Positions 26,207-35,468 of a stretch of DNA of 64,000 nt are shown here, piece after piece. The stretch spans positions 50,839-114,838 of the forward strand of contig JAZRVF010000024.1 of NCBI GenBank assembly GCA_045599005.1. The letters run 5' to 3'. The stretch's first letter is position 1. Every line of letters starts with the position of its first letter. Under the pieces are notes generated by a model. It was not told the DNA's origin and made no database searches. It worked only from the letters and a program-made list of their open reading frames with translations. Position numbers and translations under genes: made by a program. The DNA is from Treponema_I sp045599005 (GTDB taxonomy: Bacteria; Spirochaetota; Spirochaetia; Treponematales; Treponemataceae).

Positions 26207-27289
26207 ATGAAAAAATTCATGGCTGTTGCACTGGTGCTCTGTCTTGCACTTACCAGTGTATTTGCTGGCGGTAAAACAGAAGCTGCTGCAGCAAAGAAAG
26301 TTAAAGTTGGTGTTTCAATGCCTACTAAAGACCTGCAGCGCTGGAACCAGGACGGTGCAAACATGAAGTCACAGCTGGAAGCAGCTGGTTACGATGTCGA
26401 CCTCCAGTACGCAAACAACGAAATTGCTACACAGGTTTCTCAGATTGAGAACATGATTACAGGTGACTGCAAAGTTCTCGTTATTGCAGCTATCGACGGT
26501 TCTGCTCTCAAGAACGCTCTTGACAATGCAAAAGCAAAACGCATTCCCGTTATTGCTTATGACCGCCTTATCATGAACAGCAATGCTGTTACATATTATG
26601 CAACATTCGACAACTACAAAGTCGGTACAATCCAGGGTGACTACCTCGTAGAAAACCTCAACCTGAAGACACGCACAGCAGACGATCCTGCTTACATCGA
26701 ATTCTTCACAGGTTCACCTGATGACAACAACATCAACTTCTTCTTCGGTGGTGCTATGGACGTTCTTACTCCTTACCTGGAAAGCGGTGTTCTGGTATGT
26801 CTCTCAGGACAGACAGCAAAAGCACAGTGTGCAACACTCAACTGGTCAACAGAAGAAGCTCAGAAACGCATGGAGAACCTGATTACATCAAACAACTATG
26901 GTCCCCGTGCAACAAGACTTGATGCTGTATATTCTTCAAACGACTCATGTGCAATGGGTATCACAAACGCTCTGATTGCAGCTGGTTACACAAAAGCTGA
27001 CTTCCCGATCATCACAGGTCAGGACTGCGATATCGTTTCTGTAAAGAACATGATCGCTGGAACACAGGCTATGTCAGTATTCAAAGATACACGTACACTG
27101 GCTGCAAAAGTTGTTGGTATGGTTGACGCAATCCTTACAGGAACAACACCTGACATCAACGACACAAAAACATACGACAACGGAACAGGAATCATTCCTT
27201 CATTCCTTTGTGAACCCGTATTCGGTGACATCAACAACTACAAAGAACTGTTGATTGATTCTGGATACTACTCAGCAGATCAGCTCTGA
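26207..27289 (+). CDS. chvE: Multiple-monosaccharide ABC transporter, binding protein
   Basis: A 360-residue periplasmic protein with a signal peptide ending FAGGK, the spirochaete style of binding protein without a lipobox cysteine. The mature part is a type-1 periplasmic binding fold of the ChvE/XylF group (VGVSMPTKDLQRW, IPVIAYDRLI, FTGSPDDNN, ITGQDCD). It would capture aldoses such as xylose, glucose or galactose for MmsA/MmsB. GAGGAG precedes the ATG. A terminator directly after the gene should leave it expressed above its two partners. Confidence 0.93.
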   Translation: MKKFMAVALVLCLALTSVFAGGKTEAAAAKKVKVGVSMPTKDLQRWNQDGANMKSQLEAAGYDVDLQYANNEIATQVSQIENMITGDCKVLVIAAIDGSALKNALDNAKAKRIPVIAYDRLIMNSNAVTYYATFDNYKVGTIQGDYLVENLNLKTRTADDPAYIEFFTGSPDDNNINFFFGGAMDVLTPYLESGVLVCLSGQTAKAQCATLNWSTEEAQKRMENLITSNNYGPRATRLDAVYSSNDSCAMGITNALIAAGYTKADFPIITGQDCDIVSVKNMIAGTQAMSVFKDTRTLAAKVVGMVDAILTGTTPDINDTKTYDNGTGIIPSFLCEPVFGDINNYKELLIDSGYYSADQL

Positions 27290-27317
27290 GATTAAAAGCT
27301 GATTAAGCAATGAATAA

Positions 27318-27350
27318 AGGCGGGACTCTAGCCGGTCCTGCCTTTTTTTT
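27318..27350 (+). terminator. Partial terminator between chvE and mmsA
   Basis: AGGCGGGAC-TCTAGCC-GTCCTGCCT-type 9-bp stem (one G-U pair) followed by eight Ts. As the next genes belong to the same transporter, it probably attenuates rather than ends transcription. Confidence 0.85.
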
Positions 27351-27429
27351 CAGTCTTTTTTGTTTCTGCAGAGATTTGGGCAGAGACAGAAAAATTGCTG
27401 TTTTAAAACAGAAAAAATAGGAGATTCCA

Positions 27430-28959
27430 GTGGCAAAAGCGTTATTGGAAATGAAAAATATCACCAAAGAGTTTCCCGGTGTACGTGCTCTGAGCAATGT
27501 CAACCTTACTGTAGAAGAAGGCGAGATTCATGCTCTCTGTGGTGAGAACGGTGCCGGAAAATCTACATTGATGAATGTCCTTTCCGGAATTTACGGCTAT
27601 GGCACCTATGACGGCGACATCATCTATGACGGTGAAATTTGTAAATTTCAGAAGATTAAAGACAGTGAAAAACTGGGTATTGTAATTATTCACCAGGAAC
27701 TGGCACTGGTTCCGCTGCTTTCCATCGCAGAAAACATGTTCCTGGGAAATGAACGGGGAAAAGCTTCGCGTATCAATTGGGCAGAAACTTATGATCAGGC
27801 AGACAAACTGCTTGCTCAGGTCGGTCTGAAAGAATCTTCCCACACTCTTATCAAAGATATCGGTGTAGGAAAACAGCAGCTGGTAGAAATTGCAAAAGCT
27901 CTTGGAAAGAAGGTCCGCCTTCTGATTCTTGATGAACCTACTGCTTCCCTAAACGAAACAGAATCAAAACATCTGCTGGATCTTATGCTTGAATTCAAAA
28001 AGCAGGGCATGACTTCCATCATTATTTCACATAAACTGAACGAAATTTCCTACGTTGCAGACAAAATCACTGTTATCCGTGACGGTGCGGTGATCAAGAC
28101 TCTGGACAAAAAAGTTGATGCCTTCTCTGAGGACACGATTATTTCTGCAATGGTAGGACGTGACATTACCGACCGGTTCCCGAAACGCACTTCAAATGTT
28201 GGAGATGTCTGTCTCGAAGTTAAAAACTGGAATGTTGACCATCCGGTTTTTGAGGGAATCAAAGTCTGTGACAATGTCAACTTCAACCTGAGAAAAGGTG
28301 AGGTTCTCGGTATCTCAGGACTTATGGGTGCGGGACGAACTGAACTGGCAATGAGTCTTTTCGGAAAATCCTACGGTTCGAACATTTCCGGTGAAATCAT
28401 TCTGAACGGAAAAAAGATTGAACTTCCCAATGTAAAAGAAGCCATTAAAAGCGGAATTGCATACGTTACTGAGGACCGGAAGGGCAATGGACTTATTCTG
28501 ACAGAATCAATCACAAAGAATACAACCGCTGCAAAACCTGAAAAAATCTCAAAGAATTACATCATCAACTTTGACAAGGAAAAGCAGGTTGCGGAAGAAA
28601 CAGCCAAGGCAATGCACACAAAATGCGCTTCTGTTCTGGATGACGTGGGTACTCTTTCCGGTGGAAACATGCAGAAGGTACTTCTCGGAAAGTGGCTGTT
28701 TGCAGATCCTGACATCCTGATTCTTGATGAGCCTACACGTGGTATTGACGTCGGTGCGAAGTACGAAATCTACTGTATCATCAACAGAATGGTTGCAGAA
28801 GGAAAATCCGTTATCCTGATTTCATCTGAAATGCCGGAAGTTCTCGGAATGAGTGACCGCATTTATGTTATGAATGAAGGTCGTATGATTGCGGAAATGG
28901 ACGCAAAAGAAGCAGATCAGGAAAAAATCATGACCTGCATCATCAATTCTTGCAGGTAA
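27430..28959 (+). CDS. mmsA: Multiple-monosaccharide ABC transporter, ATPase
   Basis: A 509-residue double ATPase of the sugar-importer (MglA/XylG) class. The first domain has GENGAGKST, a Q-loop, a signature segment GVGKQQLVEIAKAL and ILDEPTASL. The second has GLMGAGRTE in place of a classic Walker A, signature LSGGNMQKV and ILDEPTRGIDVG, as is normal for this class. Its start has AGGAG 7 bases upstream (GTG at 27430). It energises import of sugars delivered by ChvE. Confidence 0.95.
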   Translation: MAKALLEMKNITKEFPGVRALSNVNLTVEEGEIHALCGENGAGKSTLMNVLSGIYGYGTYDGDIIYDGEICKFQKIKDSEKLGIVIIHQELALVPLLSIAENMFLGNERGKASRINWAETYDQADKLLAQVGLKESSHTLIKDIGVGKQQLVEIAKALGKKVRLLILDEPTASLNETESKHLLDLMLEFKKQGMTSIIISHKLNEISYVADKITVIRDGAVIKTLDKKVDAFSEDTIISAMVGRDITDRFPKRTSNVGDVCLEVKNWNVDHPVFEGIKVCDNVNFNLRKGEVLGISGLMGAGRTELAMSLFGKSYGSNISGEIILNGKKIELPNVKEAIKSGIAYVTEDRKGNGLILTESITKNTTAAKPEKISKNYIINFDKEKQVAEETAKAMHTKCASVLDDVGTLSGGNMQKVLLGKWLFADPDILILDEPTRGIDVGAKYEIYCIINRMVAEGKSVILISSEMPEVLGMSDRIYVMNEGRMIAEMDAKEADQEKIMTCIINSCR

Positions 28960-28984
28960 TATACCTAAAGCAGAGGAAACAATA

Positions 28985-30223
28985 ATGAATGTATTAAAAT
29001 CTGTAAAAAAAGCTGTAAAAGGCAACACAATGATTCTTGTCCTTCTGGCAGTAATCATTCTTTTTCAGGTATTGATTTCAGTGGCTGGCAAAGGATCTCT
29101 TTTTGCTCCCTCAAACATTACCAACATCATCAACCAGAACGCATACGTTGTTATTCTGGCAACAGGTATGCTGCTCTGTATTCTCACCGGTGGTAACATC
29201 GATCTTTCAGTCGGTTCAATCGTATGTCTCGTAGGTGCGGTTGCAGGAACTCTGATCATCAATATGCACTGGCCTGTAATCCCCACAATCATTCTCTGTC
29301 TCATCATCGGTACTCTGGTCGGTGCATGGCACGGTCTGTGGATTGCTTATGTTCATATTCCGCCCTTCATCTGTACTCTTTCCGGTATGCTTCTGTGGCG
29401 CGGTGTCTCATTGCTGATCCTGAACGGTATGACAATTTCTCCGTTCCCTTCTCAGTACATGAACATTTTCTCAAGCTACCTGCCCAACCTGTTCCTTAAA
29501 CAGACAACAGATTTCATGAGTGATGCAGAATTCTATGCTCTGATTGACCACAATGCAATGATCACATTCATTGTTACAATGATTGTTGCTGTTGTAATCT
29601 GTGCAGTGATTCTTGTCATGGGCTTTGCCGGACGTGCAAGCAAAAAGAGCAAAGGTTACTCAGTTCCGTCATTGGGTTCTTTCATTGCAAAACAGCTGAT
29701 TCTCTGTGGTGTAATCATTGCACTGGGTGTTCTTCTTGGAAAAGACAAAGGTATCCCGATCGTTCTGGTTCTGGTTGCAATCATCGTTCTCTGCTACGGA
29801 TATTTCACACAGAACACAATTCCCGGCCGCTATCTTTATGCTATCGGTGGTAACGAGAAAGCTGCCCGCCTGTCTGGTGTCAATACAGACAACGTTATGT
29901 TCTTTGCATACACAAACATGGGCTTCCTTTCTGGTGTTGCCGCTCTTGTTGTAGCAGCCCGTCTGAACTCTGCCGCTCCTACAGCCGGCCAGAACTACGA
30001 AATGGATGCAATCGCTTCCTGCTTTATCGGTGGCGCCTCAGCATACGGTGGAACCGGTACTGTAGGTGGTGCTGTAATCGGTGCTATCTTTATGGGTATT
30101 CTGAACAACGGTATGTCAATTCTTGGTGTTGATATGAACTGGCAGCGTGCTGTAAAAGGTCTTGTTCTTCTTCTTGCTGTAATTTTCGATGTTACTTCAA
30201 AGAAACGCGGAAAAGCACGCTGA
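28985..30223 (+). CDS. mmsB: Multiple-monosaccharide ABC transporter, permease
   Basis: A 412-residue permease with about ten membrane helices and the BPD_transp_2 pattern: GGNIDLSVGS early, GGNEKAARLSGVN and SCFIGGASAYGGTGTVGGA late. It is longer than RbsC-type permeases because of an inserted loop around residues 180-220, as in other MmsB/GguB/XylH proteins. AGAGGAAA precedes the start 25 bases after mmsA. A terminator follows. Confidence 0.94.
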   Translation: MNVLKSVKKAVKGNTMILVLLAVIILFQVLISVAGKGSLFAPSNITNIINQNAYVVILATGMLLCILTGGNIDLSVGSIVCLVGAVAGTLIINMHWPVIPTIILCLIIGTLVGAWHGLWIAYVHIPPFICTLSGMLLWRGVSLLILNGMTISPFPSQYMNIFSSYLPNLFLKQTTDFMSDAEFYALIDHNAMITFIVTMIVAVVICAVILVMGFAGRASKKSKGYSVPSLGSFIAKQLILCGVIIALGVLLGKDKGIPIVLVLVAIIVLCYGYFTQNTIPGRYLYAIGGNEKAARLSGVNTDNVMFFAYTNMGFLSGVAALVVAARLNSAAPTAGQNYEMDAIASCFIGGASAYGGTGTVGGAVIGAIFMGILNNGMSILGVDMNWQRAVKGLVLLLAVIFDVTSKKRGKAR

Positions 30224-30245
30224 TAGATAGAATCTGATAAAAAAG

Positions 30246-30300
30246 AAGCCGTTCCTGAACTGTGACTTTTGGAGTCCACTTCCTGGGAACGGCTTTTTTT
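30246..30300. terminator. Bidirectional terminator after mmsB
   Basis: AAGCCGTTCC and GGGAACGGCTT form a long stem with an internal loop, flanked by an A-run and a T-run, between convergent genes. Confidence 0.85.
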
Positions 30301-30339
30301 TGTCTGCCGGATTTGATGAAACTGTATGGTGTCTCTGTT

Positions 30340-31017
30340 TTACAGTCCCTGTGTCTGCATTATTGATTTAACCTGTGAAATCGCAACGGACTGTGCCTCG
30401 TTTACATCTGCCAGCTTTTCCTGCGCTTCTATCACATCCAGTACCTGGCGGTCGAGCAGTTCCCGGGGGATTGTGTAAAGAACATAGATTGAATAACTGT
30501 CACTGTACTGCTTCTTTACGTCAGGATCGTAGCGTCTTACCTGAACCCACCAGTTTGCAACTTCTCTGGCTCCTGAAAAACTTGTATCGCAGATTGTTTT
30601 TACCACTGACTCAAAATACATGCCGTAGGTTTCATCAGGAGAACCGGAAGACGCACCGGTGAAAAGGGCAGAAACTCTGCTTGAGACATTTCTTGCGATG
30701 TCCTGGGGAATGTCGAAACTCTTTGCCCAGACAAGACCTGCGTTCAGGTTTGTAACGTGCTCTTCTCCGACAAAGCAGTAATCGTCCTTGTAGTCTGAAA
30801 GTTTCTCAAGACCTGTTATTCCTGACTGAATGTATGTGTCTACCCAGACTGGAAGTGTTGTGATGCCCAGTTCTGTTCCTTTGTGGTCCAGTATTTTTGA
30901 TTTTGCGGAACTTTCCAGGTCTCTGGGTTCCGGATCCCGTGTACTGGCACATCCTGTGACAAGCATTGCGGCAATGCAGAAACTGCATGTGAATAAAGCT
31001 AATTTGTTTTTCATCAT
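30340..31017 (-). CDS. Lipoprotein, paralogue of the protein at 14956-15657
   Basis: A 225-residue protein with lipobox MLVTGCAST. The block DHKGTELGITTLPVWVD after the lipobox matches the related lipoprotein at 14956-15657, and the middle and ends also align (for example a D-x-x-Y-S-I-Y-V-L-Y strand against Y-V-Y-Y-V-V-F). Function is unknown. Two ATGs lie in tandem (31017 and 31014); AAGGAG is better spaced for the second. It is divergent from the tRNA-Asp/tRNA-Pro genes. Confidence 0.85.
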   Translation of the reverse strand: MMKNKLALFTCSFCIAAMLVTGCASTRDPEPRDLESSAKSKILDHKGTELGITTLPVWVDTYIQSGITGLEKLSDYKDDYCFVGEEHVTNLNAGLVWAKSFDIPQDIARNVSSRVSALFTGASSGSPDETYGMYFESVVKTICDTSFSGAREVANWWVQVRRYDPDVKKQYSDSYSIYVLYTIPRELLDRQVLDVIEAQEKLADVNEAQSVAISQVKSIMQTQGL

Positions 31018-31135
31018 TATACTCCTTAAAAAAACAAACCCCGCTGTCTGTGTTTCGCGGCGTCATTAAATTGAACACTCTGGAACAGATGGAATGTCAC
31101 TCTGAAAAAAAAATTATAAAGATTTGCAAAAGCTA

Positions 31136-31164
31136 TTGACTAAAAATCTCGGTTTCTGTAATAT
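31136..31164 (+). promoter_or_regulatory. Promoter of tRNA-Asp
   Basis: TTGACT (31136-31141), 17 bases, TAATAT (31159-31164), 12 bases before the tRNA 5' end. Confidence 0.75.
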
Positions 31165-31176
31165 ACTAAACATCAC

Positions 31177-31250
31177 GGGGGCGTAGCGAAGCTGGTTATC
31201 GCGTCGGCCTGTCAAGCCGAAGATCGCGGGTTCGAGCCCCGTCGCTCCCG
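31177..31250 (+). tRNA. tRNA-Asp (anticodon GTC)
   Basis: A 74-nt cloverleaf: acceptor GGGGGCG/CGCTCCC, anticodon stem TCGGC/GCCGA around loop CTGTCAA with anticodon GTC, T loop TTCGAGC, discriminator G. CCA is not encoded. Confidence 0.95.
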
Positions 31251-31252
31251 CT

Positions 31253-31279
31253 AAACCCATCCTAGTGATGGGTTTTTTT
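31253..31279 (+). terminator. Terminator between tRNA-Asp and tRNA-Pro
   Basis: AACCCATC-CTA-GTGATGGGTT-type stem (ACCCATC/GATGGGT) with seven Ts, ending 2 bases before the next tRNA. Confidence 0.8.
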
Positions 31280-31281
31280 AT

Positions 31282-31354
31282 CGGGCAATAGCGCAGCTGG
31301 TAGCGCGCCAGGTTCGGGACTTGGAGGTCGCGGGTTCAAATCCCGCTTGCCCGA
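31282..31354 (+). tRNA. tRNA-Pro (anticodon CGG)
   Basis: A 73-nt cloverleaf: acceptor CGGGCAA/TTGCCCG with the C1-G72 pair usual in proline tRNAs, anticodon stem CCAGG/CTTGG around loop TTCGGGA with anticodon CGG, T arm GCGGG-TTCAAAT-CCCGC. CCA is not encoded. I see no promoter of its own between the terminator and the gene. Confidence 0.94.
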
Positions 31355-31444
31355 CTCGTTAGTCCGCTTTTTTCCTTCTATTTTTTTTCTTCCCTTATGT
31401 TCTGTGTTTCAATCCTCAATTTTTTTTAATTCGGAGATTTTATC

Positions 31445-31975
31445 ATGACTATGGAAACCGAAAGACTTGTCCTTCGTGAATACACAATGGACGATTTTGA
31501 ATCTTTGTTAGAGATTGTGTCTGATGCGGAGACGATGCAGCATTATCCTGCGCCTTTTGATAAAGACCGTACAAAAAACTGGATTTTATGGAATCTGGAC
31601 AATTACCGGAAATACGGATTCGGATTGTGGGCGGTGGTACTTAAAGAAACCGGAGAATTCATCGGAGACTGCGGAATAACTCTTCAGAATATTGACGGAG
31701 AAATTCTTCCGGAAATCGGATATCACATCAATAAGAAATATTGGCGCCAGGGATTTGCAAAAGAGGCCGCCCGCAAAGTCCGGGACTGGTTTTTTGCAAA
31801 TACTGATTACGATGAGATTTATTCATACATGAAGTATACGAACATTGGTTCTTATTCCACTGCAATCGCCAACGGAATGAAAAAGGTAAAAGAATATTCT
31901 GATCCGAAGAACGAAATTTCCTTTGCTTATTCTATAACAAGGGATGAATGGAAGAAAATCACTCATCTTTCGTAA
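31445..31975 (+). CDS. GNAT-family N-acetyltransferase, RimJ-like
   Basis: A 176-residue acetyltransferase of the RimJ/RimL type. Visible are the N-terminal METERLVLREYTMDD, the central strand GDCGIT, the YHINKKYWRQGFAKEAARKV acetyl-CoA loop (Q/R-x-x-G-x-A pattern) and a C-terminal N-x-x-S-x-x-x-A-x-x-N-G helix. It would transfer acetyl to a protein N-terminus or small amine; the target is unknown. GGAGA lies 9 bases before the ATG at 31445. Its last 17 bases overlap the convergent antiporter gene. Confidence 0.9.
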   Translation: MTMETERLVLREYTMDDFESLLEIVSDAETMQHYPAPFDKDRTKNWILWNLDNYRKYGFGLWAVVLKETGEFIGDCGITLQNIDGEILPEIGYHINKKYWRQGFAKEAARKVRDWFFANTDYDEIYSYMKYTNIGSYSTAIANGMKKVKEYSDPKNEISFAYSITRDEWKKITHLS

Positions 31976-33197
31976 GAAGGTGTCTGTAAGTTGCATCGAT
32001 ACCGATTGCTCCGAGAGGTGCGGTGATCAGAATGCCCAGTACTGCGACTGCCAGGACAAGTTTTCCACAGGGAAGACCCATTGCAAGAGGGACAGAACCG
32101 ATTGCCGCCTGAACTGTGGCTTTGGGCAGGTATGCAATAACGCAGAAAAGGCGTTCCTTTGCCGAAAGGGGAGTGCCGAGAAGACACAGAAAAACTCCAA
32201 GTGCACGTATTGCAAGAGCGATAAAAATCATTGCTACGGCGGCAAGACCTGCGTCCAGAGTGAATCGGATATCCACTGCGGCACCCACAAGAACGAAGAG
32301 TATCACTTCTGCGGCAATCCAGAGTTTACCGAATTTCTGTGAAAGTCTTGCAGAAACTCCTCTGGTACTTCTGATTTTTACGGTGCAGGCCATGGCGACT
32401 ACGGCAAGCAGGCCGGAAAGTGCTACAGTTCCTGAAAGCCCGTTTTCTACAGCAATAAGAAGGAAGGAAACTCCCAGGATTATTATCACTTTTGTGCTGT
32501 TCCTGATTTTGCGTCCCAGGGTAAAGGATTTTTCAAAAAGGAAGGCAACGCAGAATCCTGCAAGAATTCCTGCGGCGATTCCAAGAAGGATTGAGACGGG
32601 AATATTCACAAAATCCATGACGCTGACGCTTCCGCCCTGTGCAATTGATAGAAATGCGCTGAAAAGTACTATTACAAAAATGTCATCGCAGGAGGCACCG
32701 GCCATGATCATCTGGGGAATACTTTTCTTTGTTCCCCATCTGTTTTCCATCAGACTGACCATGCGAGGAATGACAACTGCAGGAGAGACAGCGCCAAGAA
32801 CGGCTCCCATCACAGCAGCCTCGGTTTTTGAAATGCCGAGGATTGATGGCGCGAAAAGGTAAAAAGCAAGAATCTCAAAACTGGCAGGCAGAAAAGACAT
32901 CAGCACTGCGGGGCGTCCAACTTTTTTCAGATCTGAAATATCCAGGGAAAGTCCTGCTTTGATCAATATTATGATCAGTGCCATTTTCCGGAGGTCGCCG
33001 GACAGACTCAGGATTGAAGGATCAAGAAGATTCAGTACGAAAGGACCGATCAGGATGCCGGTAAAAAGCATTCCTATGATTCTGGGCAGTTTGATCAGGC
33101 TGAAAAGTCCTGCACCGAGAAATCCCAGCAGAAAGACAAGTGCTAATGAAGTGAGCATAACAATATGGAGTTTAATCAAATGAAATGACTGTTTCAA
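31959..33197 (-). CDS. Cation/proton antiporter, CPA family
   Basis: About 412 residues with some twelve membrane helices and the Na+/H+ exchanger pattern (LPRIIGMLFTGILIGPFVL near the start, GASCDDIFVIVLFSAFL with the paired aspartates in the middle). It would exchange sodium or potassium for protons across the inner membrane. The frame is open to an ATG at 33245, but the TTG at 33197 has AGGAAGG 7 bases upstream and I prefer it; ATG 33158 is a second possibility. Other members of this family lacking regulatory domains are common. Confidence 0.88.
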   Translation of the reverse strand: MKQSFHLIKLHIVMLTSLALVFLLGFLGAGLFSLIKLPRIIGMLFTGILIGPFVLNLLDPSILSLSGDLRKMALIIILIKAGLSLDISDLKKVGRPAVLMSFLPASFEILAFYLFAPSILGISKTEAAVMGAVLGAVSPAVVIPRMVSLMENRWGTKKSIPQMIMAGASCDDIFVIVLFSAFLSIAQGGSVSVMDFVNIPVSILLGIAAGILAGFCVAFLFEKSFTLGRKIRNSTKVIIILGVSFLLIAVENGLSGTVALSGLLAVVAMACTVKIRSTRGVSARLSQKFGKLWIAAEVILFVLVGAAVDIRFTLDAGLAAVAMIFIALAIRALGVFLCLLGTPLSAKERLFCVIAYLPKATVQAAIGSVPLAMGLPCGKLVLAVAVLGILITAPLGAIGIDATYRHLLTKDE

Positions 33198-33287
33198 GTG
33201 AAACCCTTCCTGAGTGGATAACCCTAGACTAAAAAAGACTATCATGATAACTTATTCTGCAAAGTTTTTAAAAAGGATGGATTCATT

Positions 33288-33713
33288 ATGCAATTCAATT
33301 ATTTGTTGCAGTCTGATCCGGGTGGAAGTCTTGGTTCTACTCTGATCATGATGGCTTTGATTTTCGTTATTTTCTATTTTTTCCTGATTCGCCCACAGCG
33401 CAAGAAAGAAAAAGAAACACAGAAAATGATTGCTGCTCTTAAGAAAGGTGACAAAGTCGTTACTATCGGTGGTATTCACGGAACTGTAAGTTCAACAAAA
33501 GAGCACACTGTTTTGGTTAAAGTCGATGACGGCTGCAAAATCGAATTCAGTCGCTCTGCAATTGCAAATGTAATTGTTGACAAAGCTGCCGAGGCAAAAG
33601 CAGAGAAAAAAGCTGCAAAAGAAAAGAAAGAATCAGAGGAAAAACCTGCTGAAACAATCGAAGCTCCTGCAGAAGAAAAATCAGAAACAACTTCAACAGA
33701 AGAAAAAAAATAA
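33288..33713 (+). CDS. yajC: Preprotein translocase accessory subunit YajC
   Basis: A 141-residue protein with one membrane helix (about residues 20-38), FFLIRPQRKKEKE directly after it, and the typical GDKVVTIGGIHGTV and VKVDDGCKIEFSRSAI segments. The tail is a long Ala/Glu/Lys-rich extension. It forms the SecDF-YajC complex with the two genes downstream and is followed by secD after 18 bases. AGGATGG precedes the ATG. Confidence 0.95.
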   Translation: MQFNYLLQSDPGGSLGSTLIMMALIFVIFYFFLIRPQRKKEKETQKMIAALKKGDKVVTIGGIHGTVSSTKEHTVLVKVDDGCKIEFSRSAIANVIVDKAAEAKAEKKAAKEKKESEEKPAETIEAPAEEKSETTSTEEKK

Positions 33714-33731
33714 AACCGGAGAAATTGATTT

Positions 33732-35468
33732 ATGAGTAAACGCAACCGTTTATTGATTATTCTGGTGGTTATTGCTCTTTGTTTTGCCTTCTTGTGGCCG
33801 TCAATCAGCTGGTATGCTCTGACAACAAAAGAAGACCAGGCACTGGCACTCAGCTCACTGGAAAAAATCAAGGACTACTCAAGTCTTAAGGCATCCGCTG
33901 ATGTAGAGGCTCTCATTGAACTTTTCACAACAACTCCGAATGCCACACTTGATTCAAGCTATGCTTACCTTGTTTCCGAAGCCAAGAAAAATTACAAGGC
34001 TTTGGGAAAGAAAGCTCCTTCAAACATGACTGTAGGTGACGTACTTCGGTCATTCTCAAACAAAGCTGATCTGCTTACTGTCGTCGAAGGCAAATACCGC
34101 GACAAGATTCTTGCAGACAAGAGCCGCTATACAAACTCTGTAAAGCTTGGTCTGGACCTGTCAGGTGGTATGAGCATCATCGTAAAGGCAGATCTGGATG
34201 CAGCTCTTGCATCTCTTGACAGCGGTGATGTTGATATCGAAGCTTTCAAGGCAAGTGCAATGGAGCAGGCAATCGAGACCCTGACAAGCCGCATTGACCG
34301 TTTCGGACTTTCTGATCCGGTAATCCGCAAACAGGGTGAAGACCGCATCTATATTGAAATGCCCGGTGCTGCCGATGCAAGCCGCATCAATTCAATCATC
34401 ATGGGTAAAGGTATTCTTAACTTCCGCCTTGTTGATGACAGCGCAACTTCTGCTTTCAATGAATATTATGCTGCAAATCCTACCCGTACATTCGCTGCAA
34501 ACGGTGAACTGCTTGACCTTTCTGTAATTCCTTCAGACTGTGAGGTTCTCGGACTGTACCAGAAAGATGATTATGGTCTTGATGAACGCACAGGATATCT
34601 CGTTGTAAAGAAAGAAATTGTTCTTGACGGACAGCACATCAAGAATGCGGCTGTTGGAACAGACGGAATCACAAGTTCACCTCAGGTAAACCTGGTTCTG
34701 GACAGCGAAGGTGCAGAAATCTTCGGTGACTTTACAGCAGCTCACGTAGGCGAGAACCTTGCCATCGTTTCTGATGACAAAGTCAAGTCCTATGCACGCA
34801 TCCGTGAGGCCATTCCTGGCGGACAGGTAGCAATCAGCGGATTCGGACTGGACGAGGCCCAGAACCTGCAGAAAGTTCTGCAGACAGCATGGCTCTCAGT
34901 TCCGCTCAGTGTGGAAAGCCAGCAGGTTATCGGTGCATCACTTGGTGAGAAAGCAATCAAAGAAGGTCTGATGGCTCTGATCATCGGTCTGGTTGCAGTC
35001 ATGATCTTCATGCTGATTTATTACAAAGGTGCAGGTATCAACGCTGTTGTTGCCCAGGTTCTTAACCTTTACATGATGTTCAGTATTCTTTCTGCCTTCA
35101 ACCTGACAGTCTCTCTTTCAAGTATTGCCGGTATGATTCTTACCATCGGTATGGCAGTTGACGCCAACGTAATTATCTTTGAGCGTATCAAAGAGGAACT
35201 GCTCAACGGAAAAGGTCGTGCTGCAGCGGTACGCGCCGGTTTTGACCGCGCATTCTGGGCAATCATGGACTCTAATATCACAACATTCATTGCTGCCATC
35301 TTCCTTTCTCAGCTAGGAACAGGTACAATCCAGGGATTTGCCGTAAGTTTGGCAATCGGTGTTGTATCTTCTGTATTCACAGCTCTGGTTGTTTCACGCC
35401 TTATCTTTGACTTCGGAACTGACGTAGGCAAAAAAGAAAAAGTCAGCATCAGCTGGAGGATCAAATAA
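33732..35468 (+). CDS. secD: Protein translocase subunit SecD
   Basis: A 578-residue membrane protein driving late steps of Sec export with the proton gradient. One N-terminal helix is followed by a large periplasmic part with LGLDLSGGMSIIVKAD, TLTSRIDRFGLSDPVIRKQG, and then five C-terminal helices containing GMAVDANVIIFERIKEE. The stop codon overlaps the secF start by one base (TAATG), showing tight coupling. Confidence 0.97.
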   Translation: MSKRNRLLIILVVIALCFAFLWPSISWYALTTKEDQALALSSLEKIKDYSSLKASADVEALIELFTTTPNATLDSSYAYLVSEAKKNYKALGKKAPSNMTVGDVLRSFSNKADLLTVVEGKYRDKILADKSRYTNSVKLGLDLSGGMSIIVKADLDAALASLDSGDVDIEAFKASAMEQAIETLTSRIDRFGLSDPVIRKQGEDRIYIEMPGAADASRINSIIMGKGILNFRLVDDSATSAFNEYYAANPTRTFAANGELLDLSVIPSDCEVLGLYQKDDYGLDERTGYLVVKKEIVLDGQHIKNAAVGTDGITSSPQVNLVLDSEGAEIFGDFTAAHVGENLAIVSDDKVKSYARIREAIPGGQVAISGFGLDEAQNLQKVLQTAWLSVPLSVESQQVIGASLGEKAIKEGLMALIIGLVAVMIFMLIYYKGAGINAVVAQVLNLYMMFSILSAFNLTVSLSSIAGMILTIGMAVDANVIIFERIKEELLNGKGRAAAVRAGFDRAFWAIMDSNITTFIAAIFLSQLGTGTIQGFAVSLAIGVVSSVFTALVVSRLIFDFGTDVGKKEKVSISWRIK

